Origin: Pelagicoccus sp. SDUM812003
GTDB taxonomy: Bacteria; Verrucomicrobiota; Verrucomicrobiia; Opitutales; Opitutaceae
Length of the DNA stretch: 64,000 nt
Assembly: GCF_031127815.1 (NCBI RefSeq)
Contig: NZ_JARXHY010000003.1
Location: 248,001-312,000, forward strand
Direction: 5' to 3'
The position numbers and the translations under genes were made by a program. Shown here piece after piece: positions 11,007-19,839 of this stretch. Under the pieces are notes generated by a model. It was not told the DNA's origin and made no database searches. It saw only the letters and a list, made by a program, of their open reading frames with translations. Numbering within the stretch: the first letter of the stretch is position 1; each line of letters begins with the position of its first letter.

Positions 11007-12014
11007 CTAGTGGGGGCCGAGGTCGCCCGAGAGATCGAACATCACCTTGCCGCCTTTGCCTGGCTTTTGGGCGTGTTCGAACGCGTCCTTGAACTGGTCG
11101 AGCCGATAGCGAGCGATGACCTTCACCGCGGACTTGCTGTTTTCCATGAAGGTGAAGACGTCGTTGTGCAGCTTGTAAATCTCCTCGCGTGAGGCGGTGG
11201 CGTACCAATGCGTCATCCAGAAACCGCGCAGCTGGATGTCGTTGAAGATCAAATACCGCGTAGGGAAGGGGGCGGGTTCGCGATCCATGCCGCCGAAGGT
11301 GACCAGCACTCCGCGGTCGGCCAGCAGCTTGCACATGCCAAGAGCGCTGCTGCCTCCGATGGAATTGAGGGCCAGCTTGGCCTTTTTCCCTTTGGTCGCT
11401 TCCAGGGCGGCCTTGGCGGCTCCGCGATCGTCGATCAGCACGATGTCGGCCCCGAGCTCCTTGAGGGCGTGCTCCTCGTCCAGCGAGCGGGCGAGGTTGA
11501 TGGTCTTGATGCCGAGGTGGTCGGCGATCTGGATCACGAAGCGACCCACCGCCGAAGTGGGGGCGTTCTGCACCAGAATGTCGCCCGCCTTGAGCTTGAC
11601 GAACTGGTGCATGAGCTGCCAGGCGGTGGCAGGATTGACCCAGCCCATGGCGGCCTGCTCGACCGGCAGTTTTTCCGGTGCCGGGTAGAGCTCCTCGTAG
11701 GGGATGACAGCGGCGGTCTGCCACGAGCCGACGCTGGAGGGGATGAAGACGCGCTGGCCGACTCGGAATTGGGTTGAGCCTCCGCCGAGGGCAACGATCT
11801 CTCCCACGCCTTCTAGGCCGCCCACAGCGGGAAGCGGCGCGAGGTCGCCGTAGGTGCCGCCCACGCGGCCGAAGTCGGCGGGATTGACGGGAGCTGCCAG
11901 GCATTTCACCAAGGCCTCTCCCTCTTTAGGTTCGTCCAGCGGCAGTTCCTCGAGTTTTAGAGTCTCTGCGGGAGTTCCGTATTGATGGTACCGAAGTGCG
12001 GTGGTGGTTGGCAT
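11007..12014 (-). CDS. MDR-family 2-enoyl reductase-like oxidoreductase (MECR-like)
   Basis: A 335-residue medium-chain dehydrogenase/reductase without structural or catalytic zinc ligands. The N-terminal GroES-like part has LAAPVNPADFGRVGGTYG, and the cofactor domain has GDILVQNAPTSAVGRFVIQIA followed by INLAR, which resemble mitochondrial MECR/Etr1 trans-2-enoyl-thioester reductases (NADPH) more than quinone reductases. Fatty acid related enoyl reduction is the best guess but quinone or alkenal reduction cannot be excluded. The start is the ATG before PTTTALRYHQYG; the upstream extension shows no family similarity. Confidence 0.78.
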   Translation of the reverse strand: MPTTTALRYHQYGTPAETLKLEELPLDEPKEGEALVKCLAAPVNPADFGRVGGTYGDLAPLPAVGGLEGVGEIVALGGGSTQFRVGQRVFIPSSVGSWQTAAVIPYEELYPAPEKLPVEQAAMGWVNPATAWQLMHQFVKLKAGDILVQNAPTSAVGRFVIQIADHLGIKTINLARSLDEEHALKELGADIVLIDDRGAAKAALEATKGKKAKLALNSIGGSSALGMCKLLADRGVLVTFGGMDREPAPFPTRYLIFNDIQLRGFWMTHWYATASREEIYKLHNDVFTFMENSKSAVKVIARYRLDQFKDAFEHAQKPGKGGKVMFDLSGDLGPH

Positions 12015-12102
12015 AAGGTGGGCCAATATAGGGACCATAGCTCGACGCACAAGAAGGGGATGTGGGTTTTTCGTATTCCCGCCGCGGATGAGCCCGCAGC
12101 CG

Positions 12103-12582
12103 TCACTCCTCGCCGTCGAAATAGTCCAGCGGCGCGGAGCGTATAAGCTGCTTTTCTGGCATCAATACGATCCACTTCTTGGAATCGGGATAGTAGCAGT
12201 GATCGCCGATCGGATTGTCGGCGATGACGTAGTAGACGAAGTCGGTATCCCCTTCGTTTCGCACCTGATGCGCTTCGCCGGGTTTGAAAAGAAAGGCGTC
12301 GCCGGGTTCGACCTCGGTTTCTCCTTGTTCGTCGCGCACGATGCCGCGCCCGCTCAACACATGATAGAACTCCCATTGCGTGGCGTGCACATGGTAGGGG
12401 CAGAGCGCTTTGCCGGGAGGGAGGGTGACGATGGCGACGTCGAAAGGGTGTCGCTTCATCAGGTCCGTGGAGGAATCCTCGCGGCCGAGAGCGACGGAGA
12501 TTTCCTTGATGGAGGCGCCGAACTTGTTTTTTGGGGAGCTGCGATGAGTGGCTTCGAGTTGGTTGGAGTTTATCTTCTGCAT
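12103..12582 (-). CDS. Single-domain cupin protein
   Basis: A 159-residue protein with one cupin barrel at about residues 60-130. CPYHVHATQWEFYHVLSGRG supplies the His, His, Glu of cupin motif 1, and LFKPGEAHQVRN supplies the His of motif 2, so a metal-binding site is intact. The substrate is unknown; similar proteins include sugar-phosphate isomerase-like and storage-type cupins. Located 88 bases upstream of the MDR reductase gene on the same strand. Confidence 0.82.
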   Translation of the reverse strand: MQKINSNQLEATHRSSPKNKFGASIKEISVALGREDSSTDLMKRHPFDVAIVTLPPGKALCPYHVHATQWEFYHVLSGRGIVRDEQGETEVEPGDAFLFKPGEAHQVRNEGDTDFVYYVIADNPIGDHCYYPDSKKWIVLMPEKQLIRSAPLDYFDGEE

Positions 12583-12600
12583 GATGGATTGGAGAGGTTT

Positions 12601-12765
12601 CTAGGATATTGCGGACGTCGCGGGGGACCTCAGCTGGACGTAGTCGATGTGCTCGCATTCTGGATACGAAGATGCGGTTTCATAGCGCCGCTTGACCGCT
12701 CGGCGCAACGCTCGGGCGAAGGTCGGTTTTCCGATTCCGCTCACTCCCACGGTGTTGATGCGAGG
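12601..12765 (-). pseudogene. Possible remnant of a P-loop kinase gene
   Basis: The minus strand can be read as INTVGVSGIGKPTFARAL, which closely matches the Walker A start of adenylate-kinase-like P-loop proteins (usually VGTSGSGKSTFARALA), but the Thr/Ser after the Lys is replaced by Pro and the similarity stops after about 20 residues before a TAG. I take it as a decayed or truncated gene; chance resemblance is possible. The rest of the 345-base gap between the cupin gene and the oligopeptidase gene shows nothing else. Confidence 0.3.
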
Positions 12766-12927
12766 GCCTTGAGCGGGGTCGGGTGGGGGCCTTGACGGGT
12801 TGGAGTGCAAAGGAGTAGGAGATCGGCGGAAAAGATGACGCATGCTTGGCATGGCAGGCAATCTCGTTTCGGACTTTGTCACGCTTCTCGGTTGTCATGG
12901 GAAAAATCTCTTCTAGGGTCGCCGGTC

Positions 12928-14994
12928 ATGAGTGCCGACTCTCACCCTTTTCATGATTCATCCAAACTCGTCGACTGGTCGACCCTGACGCCGGATCGCA
13001 TCCAGTCCGACATCGAGGCCGCCATCGCGGAGGCCCAATCCGAAATCGATGCCATCTGCGAGGTCGCCCCTGAGGACGCGACCTTCGAAAACACCTTTCT
13101 CGCTCTGGAAAAGGCGGGGGAGACGCTCTCCCGGGCATGGGGGCGCGTGGATCATCTGACATCGGTCAAGGACAGCGAAGCCCTGCGCGAAGCCCATCGC
13201 GGCATGCTGCCGAAAGTCACCGAGCACTGGTCCCGCATCCCGCTCAATCCCAAGCTGTGGGCCGCTCTCAAATCCTTCGCGGAAAAGCCGGCGGCCAAGA
13301 AGCTGAAAGGACTGCAGAAGCGCTATTTCGAGGAAACGGTGGCGGACTTCGTCCAGGCGGGCGCAGACCTGCCGGAGGACAAGAAGAAACGGCTGCAGGC
13401 CCTCAATAGCGAACTAGCTGAAATCACCAAGAACTACTCCGAGAACGTGCTCGACTCGACCAACGCATACGAGCTGCTGATCGATGACGAGAGCCGCCTG
13501 GCGGGCTTGCCCGACTCCGCCAAGGCCGCGGCTCGCCAAAGCGCCAAGAGCAAGGGCCATGGCAGTGACGAGAAGCCTGTATGGAGATTTACCCTACAAG
13601 TTCCGTCCTATCTGCCGGTGCTCAAGTACGCTGACGACGCTTCGCTGCGAAAGGAGATTTACGAGGAAGCGGCCCAGGTCGGTCTCAAAGACAAGTGGGA
13701 CAACACCCAGTTGATCCGCGAAATTCTGACCCTGCGCCAGGAGAAGGCGCAGCTGCTGGGAAAAGCGAATTTCGCTGATCAGGTCCTGCAGCGTCGCATG
13801 GCGAGAAGCGGCCAGCAGGCCCTCGATTTCGTGCAGGATCTGCACGCCAAGACCAAGCCTGTGTTCGACGTGGAGATCGCCGAATTGGAGGCCTTCGTGG
13901 CGGAAAGGACGGGACAGCCTGTCCAGAAGCTGGAGCCGTGGGATGTGAGCTACTGGTCGGAGAAACTGCGCCTAGCGAAATACGATTTCGACGAGGAAGC
14001 CCTGCGTCCCTATTTTTCCATCGACGGCGTGCTCGATGGCATGTTCCGCATCGCCGAGCGTATATTCGGACTTCGGATACAACGACACGACGGATCGGAA
14101 AATAGCTGGCATCCGGACGTGAAGCTTTACGATCTTTACGATGAAGGCGGCGAGCTGCTGGGCTATTTTTACGCCGACTGGCATCCCCGCGAAGAGAAGC
14201 GCGGCGGAGCGTGGATGAATTATCTGGATACAGGCGAGCCCCAAGCGGATGGCAGCCGCTCGCCTCACGTGGGACTGATCACGGGAAACTTGAGCGAGCC
14301 CGTCGACGGAAAGCCAGCCTTGCTGCTCCATTATGAAGTGGAGACCATTTTTCACGAATTCGGCCACCTGCTGCATCACCTTCTGGGCCGCATCGACATC
14401 AAGTCGCTCAATGGCGTCAACGTGGCGTGGGACTTCGTGGAGCTGCCCTCTCAAATCATGGAGAACTGGTGCTGGAACCGCGAGAGCCTGGACCAGTTCG
14501 CCCGCCACTACGAAACCGGCGAGCCGATCCCGGAGGAGCTCTTCCAGAAGATGGTGGCGGCCCGAAACTTCCAAAGCGCCGCGGCCATGATGCGTCAGCT
14601 CAGCCTCGGCAAGATGGACCTCGAAATGCACCTCAACCCAGAGCGCTACCTGAAGGGAGACCTCGACGCCTCCATTCGCGAGACGCTCAAGGGCTACCAG
14701 GCGGAATTGAAGACCACCCCGCGCAGCATCGTGCGACGCTTCGGCCACCTTTTTTCCAGCCCGGTCGGCTACGCGGCAGGCTACTACTCCTACAAATGGG
14801 CCGAGGTGCTGGACGCCGACGCGTTCACACGCTTCGAGACGGAAGGGGTCTTCAACGAGAAAACCGGCCGAGCCTTCCGAGAGTGCATCCTCTCCAAGGG
14901 CAATTCCGAGGATCCGATGGCTCTCTTCAAGGCCTTCATGGGTCGCGAGCCGGATAGCGAGGCCCTGCTCGTACGCAGCGGCTTGGCGTCCTAG
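12928..14994 (+). CDS. M3 family oligopeptidase (oligopeptidase A-like)
   Basis: A 688-residue cytoplasmic zinc metallopeptidase of the thimet oligopeptidase family, close in length to E. coli oligopeptidase A (680), degrading short peptides such as cleaved signal peptides. The zinc signature HEFGHLLHHLL (HExxH) lies near residue 473, and the downstream GVNVAWDFVELPSQIMENW supplies the third ligand Glu region; the C-terminal FSSPVGYAAGYYSYKWAEV is highly typical. The start is the ATG before SADSHPFHD; longer frames upstream run through the remnant described above. Confidence 0.94.
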   Translation: MSADSHPFHDSSKLVDWSTLTPDRIQSDIEAAIAEAQSEIDAICEVAPEDATFENTFLALEKAGETLSRAWGRVDHLTSVKDSEALREAHRGMLPKVTEHWSRIPLNPKLWAALKSFAEKPAAKKLKGLQKRYFEETVADFVQAGADLPEDKKKRLQALNSELAEITKNYSENVLDSTNAYELLIDDESRLAGLPDSAKAAARQSAKSKGHGSDEKPVWRFTLQVPSYLPVLKYADDASLRKEIYEEAAQVGLKDKWDNTQLIREILTLRQEKAQLLGKANFADQVLQRRMARSGQQALDFVQDLHAKTKPVFDVEIAELEAFVAERTGQPVQKLEPWDVSYWSEKLRLAKYDFDEEALRPYFSIDGVLDGMFRIAERIFGLRIQRHDGSENSWHPDVKLYDLYDEGGELLGYFYADWHPREEKRGGAWMNYLDTGEPQADGSRSPHVGLITGNLSEPVDGKPALLLHYEVETIFHEFGHLLHHLLGRIDIKSLNGVNVAWDFVELPSQIMENWCWNRESLDQFARHYETGEPIPEELFQKMVAARNFQSAAAMMRQLSLGKMDLEMHLNPERYLKGDLDASIRETLKGYQAELKTTPRSIVRRFGHLFSSPVGYAAGYYSYKWAEVLDADAFTRFETEGVFNEKTGRAFRECILSKGNSEDPMALFKAFMGREPDSEALLVRSGLAS

Positions 14995-15000
14995 CTGGGA

Positions 15001-15379
15001 AAGCCTCGCCGAAGGTCGCCGCGCTGCTGGTCGCCTCGCTGTAGGTCGCCGCGCTGAGGCGACAAGGTGTTAGTCTGCTTCGGTCCTGGGCTGGCGAGTC
15101 GCCGCCTGGCCTTGCAGGCTGGAGCAGGCCCGCTCGGCAGGATTTCAGGACTCGATCGCTCAAATCGGGCGCTGTGACGCGCTTTGGAGATAGTCTGTCG
15201 CATTCTGCGACGGGCTGTCGCGCATGATTTGCGTAGAAAAAATTGCGAAAAATAATTCGCTTTTCGTAAACTGCTGTCGATAAGAGGGTAGTGTAGGGCA
15301 CGAGCGGAGCTTGCCGCGCATTCGGGAACTTGGAATGCTCGTTGCTCTCTATAGATCGGGAGTTTCTTAAATCACAACC
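15001..15379. other. Intergenic region with degenerate GGTCGCCGCG repeats
   Basis: About 380 bases without a gene. The first 110 bases hold several degenerate GGTCGCCGCGCTG units (near 15013, 15028 and 15043) and related GAGTCGCCGCC near 15096. From about 15215 the sequence becomes AT-rich, which fits a promoter region for the following metallopeptidase gene, but no box was convincing. Confidence 0.5.
15039..15064. repeat. Intergenic repeat GTAGGTCGCCGCG, copy B
   Basis: Second copy of the stem-loop found at 10472-10498; the two agree apart from a C/T change in GCGCTGAGG versus GCGTTGAGG. Here it is part of a run of partial units. Confidence 0.6.
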
Positions 15380-16075
15380 ATGACATCAATCTTACCATTT
15401 CTCATCTTAATTGTGCCGACCTTCATTCTGGCCTTCTGGGCTCAGAACAAGGTGCGGTCCGCTTACGGCAAGTACGTGCAGATCCCGTCGAGGGGTCGCA
15501 TCACGGGTCGTGAGGCTGCTCTTGCGGTGATGCAGAAAGCGGGTATTCACGACGTGGAAATCGTGCAGGTGCCGGGTCAGCTCACCGACCACTACGATCC
15601 GATGAACAAGCGGCTGGCGTTGAGCGAGGACAACTATCACGGTACGAGCTTGGCAGCTCTCGGCGTGGCCGCCCACGAAGCGGGACATGCCGTGCAGCAC
15701 AAGGTCGGCTACTCGATGCTCAACGCCCGCATGGCGATGGTTCCGGTGACCAACATCGCATCCAGCGTCCTGCCCATCGTGATGATCGGTTCGCTGTTTG
15801 TCTTCTCGGCGGCCATGAGCGGTTTGATTCTCAAGATCGCCGTGGCCTGTTATCTAGTGTTGACCGCGTTTCACCTGATCACTCTGCCGGTGGAGTTCGA
15901 CGCCAGCCGCCGCGCCAAGCAGGAGCTGGTTTCGCTCGGCATCCTTGGCCAAGACGAATTGGTCGGGGTGAACAAGACTCTCGATGCCGCGGCCTGGACC
16001 TATGTCGCTGCGTTCATTTCATCGCTCGGTTACTTGATCTACCTCCTCTCCATGCTGGGAGGAAACCGAGAGTAA
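15380..16075 (+). CDS. YugP-type neutral zinc metallopeptidase
   Basis: A 231-residue membrane-bound metalloprotease of the Zn_peptidase_2 (YugP) family. An N-terminal helix (LPFLILIVPTFILAFWAQN) is followed by the soluble part with GVAAHEAGHAVQHKVGYS, the HExxH zinc motif near residue 97, and at least two further membrane helices (IVMIGSLFVFSAAMSGLI and IAVACYLVLTAFHLITL). The third ligand is likely the Glu in VEFDASRRA. Substrates are unknown; membrane protein quality control is often suggested for HtpX-like relatives. A strong terminator follows at 16140. Confidence 0.88.
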   Translation: MTSILPFLILIVPTFILAFWAQNKVRSAYGKYVQIPSRGRITGREAALAVMQKAGIHDVEIVQVPGQLTDHYDPMNKRLALSEDNYHGTSLAALGVAAHEAGHAVQHKVGYSMLNARMAMVPVTNIASSVLPIVMIGSLFVFSAAMSGLILKIAVACYLVLTAFHLITLPVEFDASRRAKQELVSLGILGQDELVGVNKTLDAAAWTYVAAFISSLGYLIYLLSMLGGNRE

Positions 16076-16139
16076 GTTTAGACACTTTCTTGCTACAGGG
16101 GACAACTGTAGTAGAGGGAAGAGGAAATAAATAGGGAGG

Positions 16140-16176
16140 GAGCCGTCTCGCGAGAGGCGGCTCTTTTCCGTTTTTT
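16140..16176 (+). terminator. Rho-independent terminator after the YugP-like gene
   Basis: Ten-base-pair stem GAGCCGTCTC with GAGGCGGCTC-type pairing (one G-T pair) closed by a GCGA tetraloop, followed by TTTTCCGTTTTTT. It ends transcription 65 bases beyond the stop codon and just before the convergent large gene. Confidence 0.85.
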
Positions 16177-16202
16177 AGAAGGCGATGATCGCTGACCCCG
16201 GA

Positions 16203-19200
16203 CTATCGGCTAAGCTGATAGGTGGCCTTCTTCGGATCGAACGGCTGTTCCGTCACTTCGCCGTCGGGCCAGCGGACCTTGATCGCCTTCGGTGGATTTT
16301 CGGATGCGTATCCAAAAAACGAGGTCGCCTGAGGTTGGGAAAGGTATCCTACGTGGCTGGCGATTTCGCTCGTGGCTTGGCTGCCGTCCGCGTAGATCGT
16401 GGTGATCCGAGCTCCGTACGCATGACGATTTCCCGGTTGGCCAACGAGCGAGACGGAGAATGAGTTTCGTCCCGAGATGCCGCGGTTTTTGAATACGAGC
16501 GTTTTGTCGCTATTTTGCGAGACGATGAGATCGGCCCAGCCGTTTTGATCGAGGTCGGCGGTGATGAGTGCCTTGGCGTCGCCGCGCACCATGATGCCGC
16601 TTTCGGAGGTGGTCACTGCGGAGAGGTTCCCTGTGCCGTCGCCGGTCAGCAGGAGGCTTAGTCCGCCGTTGAAGCGACCGGTGGTCGGCTCAGGGGAAAA
16701 CGAGTTTTGAGCCACCATCAAATCGATGTGGCCATCTCCGTTGAAGTCCTGAATCGCCATTCCGTAGATCGGAGCGATTTGAGCGAGTCGAGGCAGTTCG
16801 CGGCCTGCGTAGGAGCCATCTTCTTGGCTCAGGAACAGGGCGCTTGCCAGGTGGGTGGCTTGATAGCGCTGCGCCTGTTCCAGCAAGGCGGGGTCGAAGA
16901 TCTCTTCAAGCGTCGCGTCGGCGAAGGATTGGAAGGACGGAAACTTGTTTCCCAAGCTCGGAAATGCGTAGCGCAGTTTGCTGTAGGGACGGATTGGGTA
17001 CAGGTTTTCGTCGCCATCCTCATATTGCGCTTCGATCAGGTGAGACTCTCCGCCTTCTTCGAAAACGCCGTCGAAGAGCAGCGTGGGACGCTCCGGCGAC
17101 GCTAGGTATTTGGTATTGAGGCCCACGTTTCCGAAGACGTAGTCCATGCGGCCGTCTTCATTGAAGTCGCCGGCGGCCACCGAATTCCACCAGCCGAACC
17201 GTTCGCTCCAGCCAGCGCTCTCGCTGGCGTCTTCGAGCTGTGAACCGGTGTTGAGCAGCAGAGTGGGGTGATCCCATTCGAGAGCCAGCAGCAAGTCGGG
17301 CCGTCCGTCGTCATTGGCGTCGCTCCAGAGCGCGGAGCTGACCATGCCGATTTCCGCCAGCTTGGGGTTCCATTTTTCCGTTACGTCTACCAGGGATCCA
17401 TCGCGGTTTTCGAAAAGGTAGCTGCGCGGGAGATCTGGATACGAGCCGGGAACGGAACGGCCACCCACGAAGAGGTCGAGGTCGCCGTCGCCGTCGATGT
17501 CGGCTGCCGCGAGCACGGAGGTTGAAGAGTGGGGGAGCGTTGCGCTCAGCGGTTTGCCGGATGCGCCAAGGGCTAGGTCTTCAAAGCCGGCTTCCACGCC
17601 GCCGTTCGCGAGGTAGGTGAAGTCGTCGAGGACGGCGATGCCGAGGGTCTCGCCCTCGCGTTGAAGCAATGGCTCGGGCAGGTCGACCGCGGTGAAGGCT
17701 CCGTTTTGCAGTCGGAACGCCTGGGTCGGGAAATCGGTCGCTCCGCCGATGATCAGCTCCTGCTTCCCGTCTCGGTCGATATCCCCCCAACCCAGCGCCG
17801 GGCCTTGCTTGGCGAGTCGGCGCGGCAGGAGGAGCTGTGTGGTGAGCTCGTTGTAGTAGGCTTCCTGATGGGTGTGCTTGAGGCCGATCGCTCGGCTCGC
17901 TTCAATGAACTGCGCCGTTTCCTGGTAGTGAGTGGCGGCGTCCTTGACTGGCGTCAGCTCGGCGTCTCCGCTCGGTTCGGTGATGGTATAGAGCTGACCG
18001 GCGGAGAGGTTTTCGAAACGCTGACTGTGTCCGGACGGCCAATGCACGGCGAGCGATCTGGCGCTGGCATCGTCGCCTAGCCCGAAATGAACCAGGGGCT
18101 CGTCGGAGGAGAGCACTCCTCGAGCGAGCGTGAGCTGGCGGGTTTGCGTGCCGGCGGAGCTTTCAAGATAGAGTATGGAGCCGATGCCGTATTCATTGCT
18201 GGATACGCCTTTCAGTCGCAGGAGAAGACCGTTGCTGGAGGAGTTGTTCCGATAGATCTTCAGGTTGTCGTCATAGTTGTTGACCACCAGATCGAGGTCG
18301 CCATCTCGGTCGAGATCGGAATAGGAGGCGCCGAAGCTGATGCCGAGGTGGTCGAGTCCCCACTGCTTTGATACGTTTTCGAAATTGAGATCGCCATTGT
18401 TGCGAAAGGCGAGGTTTCGCTCCTCTAGCGGGGGAGCGTTCTTGTAGACGCGGATGCGAGCGGCGAGGTTGAAGGCGACGTTCTGCTTATCGAGCAGATC
18501 GGCCTCCATGAAGTTTCTGATATTTCCGTTAGTGATGAAGAGATCGTTCCAGCCGTCGTTGTCCAAGTCGGAGAATTTGACCGACCAGGTCCAGTCCGAG
18601 GCGTCGAGGCGGTTCATGTAGGCGATTTCGTTGAAGCGCTCGGTCCCGTTGTTGAGATAGAAGGCGTTGCGCATGTACATGGGGAAAAGGGTGTCGACGC
18701 GTTCGTTTTCCCAGATGCCGCGACCCATCTCCGCCATGCCGGTCTTGTCCTTTTCGTGCGTGGTGGCCGCCATGTCTCCCACGAAGAAGTCGGTCAGGCC
18801 ATTGTTTGTGACGTCTCCCAGATCGCTTCCCATGGAGAAGTAGGACGTGTGGGGGATGGTTTCGGAGAGCACGTCGGTGAAGGACCCGTCTCCATTGTTT
18901 CGATACAGGCGATCCGAGTTCTCGAAGTCGTTGGCCACGTAGATGTCTGGCCAGCCGTCGTGGTTGTAGTCCCACCAGGTGGCGGAGTGGCCTTGGGAGA
19001 TGCCCCAGATGCCTGCCTCCGCGGTGATGTCCGTAAACCCGGCTTCTCCGTCGTTGCGCAGGAAGTAGTCGGGGCGGCCTTTGAAGCTCTGGTTGTAGTC
19101 GAGGATGTTGGTTTGCAGGTAGAGGTCCAGGTCTCCGTCTCTATCGTAGTCCGCGAAGGCGGCCATTACGGAGGCGTCGGAGATGTCGAGCCCGTAGGCG

Positions 19201-19724
19201 GCGGCCTGCTCGGTGAAGGTTCCGTCCTTCTGGTTGACGAAGAGCTGGTTGGGAGCGGCGAAGTTGCAGATGTAGAGATCCAGCCAGCCGTCGTCGTTGA
19301 TGTCGACGAAGGTGGAGCCGGTGCACCAGGATTCGGAACCCGCCACGCCAGCGCTTTCGGTGACGTCTTCGAACTGGAAGGGGGCGGTTTGGCGGAAAAG
19401 CTTGTTGGGCCCGGTTTTTGAAACGGCGTAGATGTCCGGCAGTCCGTCCATGTCGAAATCGCCCGTGGCGACGCCTGCCCCGACGGCTCCCAGGGTGAAT
19501 TCGCGGTAGAGCCGTCCCCACATTTGCGGGTCGTCGTAGGTGTTGTGGAACTCGATGCCAATGGAGGCTGGTGGGATGTCGGTGAAAAGGGTCGCCGCCG
19601 CGTCGTTTCGGACCTTGGGCGGATTCAAGGGCTGGCTCTCTGTTTGCTGAGCGGCGGCGGAGCCGGTGAGGGCGAGCGCAGTCAGACCGAAGGGCAGGAG
19701 TCGGAAGGGAGTGGATAGGAGCAT
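16203..19724 (-). CDS. Large secreted FG-GAP/VCBS protein with two ASPIC/UnbV domains
   Basis: An 1173-residue protein with a signal peptide (about residues 1-25, ending ALTGSAAAQQ). Two halves each consist of FG-GAP/VCBS beta-propeller repeats with DxDxDG calcium loops (for example DFDMDGLPDIY, DYDRDGDLDLY, DINDDGWLDLY, DIDGDGDLDLF) followed by an ASPIC/UnbV domain, the first near residues 515-595 (VHWPSGHSQRFENL) and the second at the C terminus (VRWPDGEVTEQ). The CRTAC1-like architecture is common and often expanded in Verrucomicrobiota, Planctomycetota and Bacteroidota; the function is not established, with surface or extracellular ligand binding the usual suggestion. Doubled architecture suggests internal duplication. 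Followed downstream by nothing on this strand; upstream is the haloperoxidase-like gene 115 bases away. Confidence 0.88.
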   Translation of the reverse strand: MLLSTPFRLLPFGLTALALTGSAAAQQTESQPLNPPKVRNDAAATLFTDIPPASIGIEFHNTYDDPQMWGRLYREFTLGAVGAGVATGDFDMDGLPDIYAVSKTGPNKLFRQTAPFQFEDVTESAGVAGSESWCTGSTFVDINDDGWLDLYICNFAAPNQLFVNQKDGTFTEQAAAYGLDISDASVMAAFADYDRDGDLDLYLQTNILDYNQSFKGRPDYFLRNDGEAGFTDITAEAGIWGISQGHSATWWDYNHDGWPDIYVANDFENSDRLYRNNGDGSFTDVLSETIPHTSYFSMGSDLGDVTNNGLTDFFVGDMAATTHEKDKTGMAEMGRGIWENERVDTLFPMYMRNAFYLNNGTERFNEIAYMNRLDASDWTWSVKFSDLDNDGWNDLFITNGNIRNFMEADLLDKQNVAFNLAARIRVYKNAPPLEERNLAFRNNGDLNFENVSKQWGLDHLGISFGASYSDLDRDGDLDLVVNNYDDNLKIYRNNSSSNGLLLRLKGVSSNEYGIGSILYLESSAGTQTRQLTLARGVLSSDEPLVHFGLGDDASARSLAVHWPSGHSQRFENLSAGQLYTITEPSGDAELTPVKDAATHYQETAQFIEASRAIGLKHTHQEAYYNELTTQLLLPRRLAKQGPALGWGDIDRDGKQELIIGGATDFPTQAFRLQNGAFTAVDLPEPLLQREGETLGIAVLDDFTYLANGGVEAGFEDLALGASGKPLSATLPHSSTSVLAAADIDGDGDLDLFVGGRSVPGSYPDLPRSYLFENRDGSLVDVTEKWNPKLAEIGMVSSALWSDANDDGRPDLLLALEWDHPTLLLNTGSQLEDASESAGWSERFGWWNSVAAGDFNEDGRMDYVFGNVGLNTKYLASPERPTLLFDGVFEEGGESHLIEAQYEDGDENLYPIRPYSKLRYAFPSLGNKFPSFQSFADATLEEIFDPALLEQAQRYQATHLASALFLSQEDGSYAGRELPRLAQIAPIYGMAIQDFNGDGHIDLMVAQNSFSPEPTTGRFNGGLSLLLTGDGTGNLSAVTTSESGIMVRGDAKALITADLDQNGWADLIVSQNSDKTLVFKNRGISGRNSFSVSLVGQPGNRHAYGARITTIYADGSQATSEIASHVGYLSQPQATSFFGYASENPPKAIKVRWPDGEVTEQPFDPKKATYQLSR

Positions 19725-19839
19725 TTTTCTGAAAGGGGTTAACGCAGGGAATCCCCGGCTCGAATCATGCGTTCAAGCGGGGGACTCTAAAGCTTTTTTG
19801 TACGACGTTTGAAGGAGGCGAGGCGTTTTTCTGCCAGCG

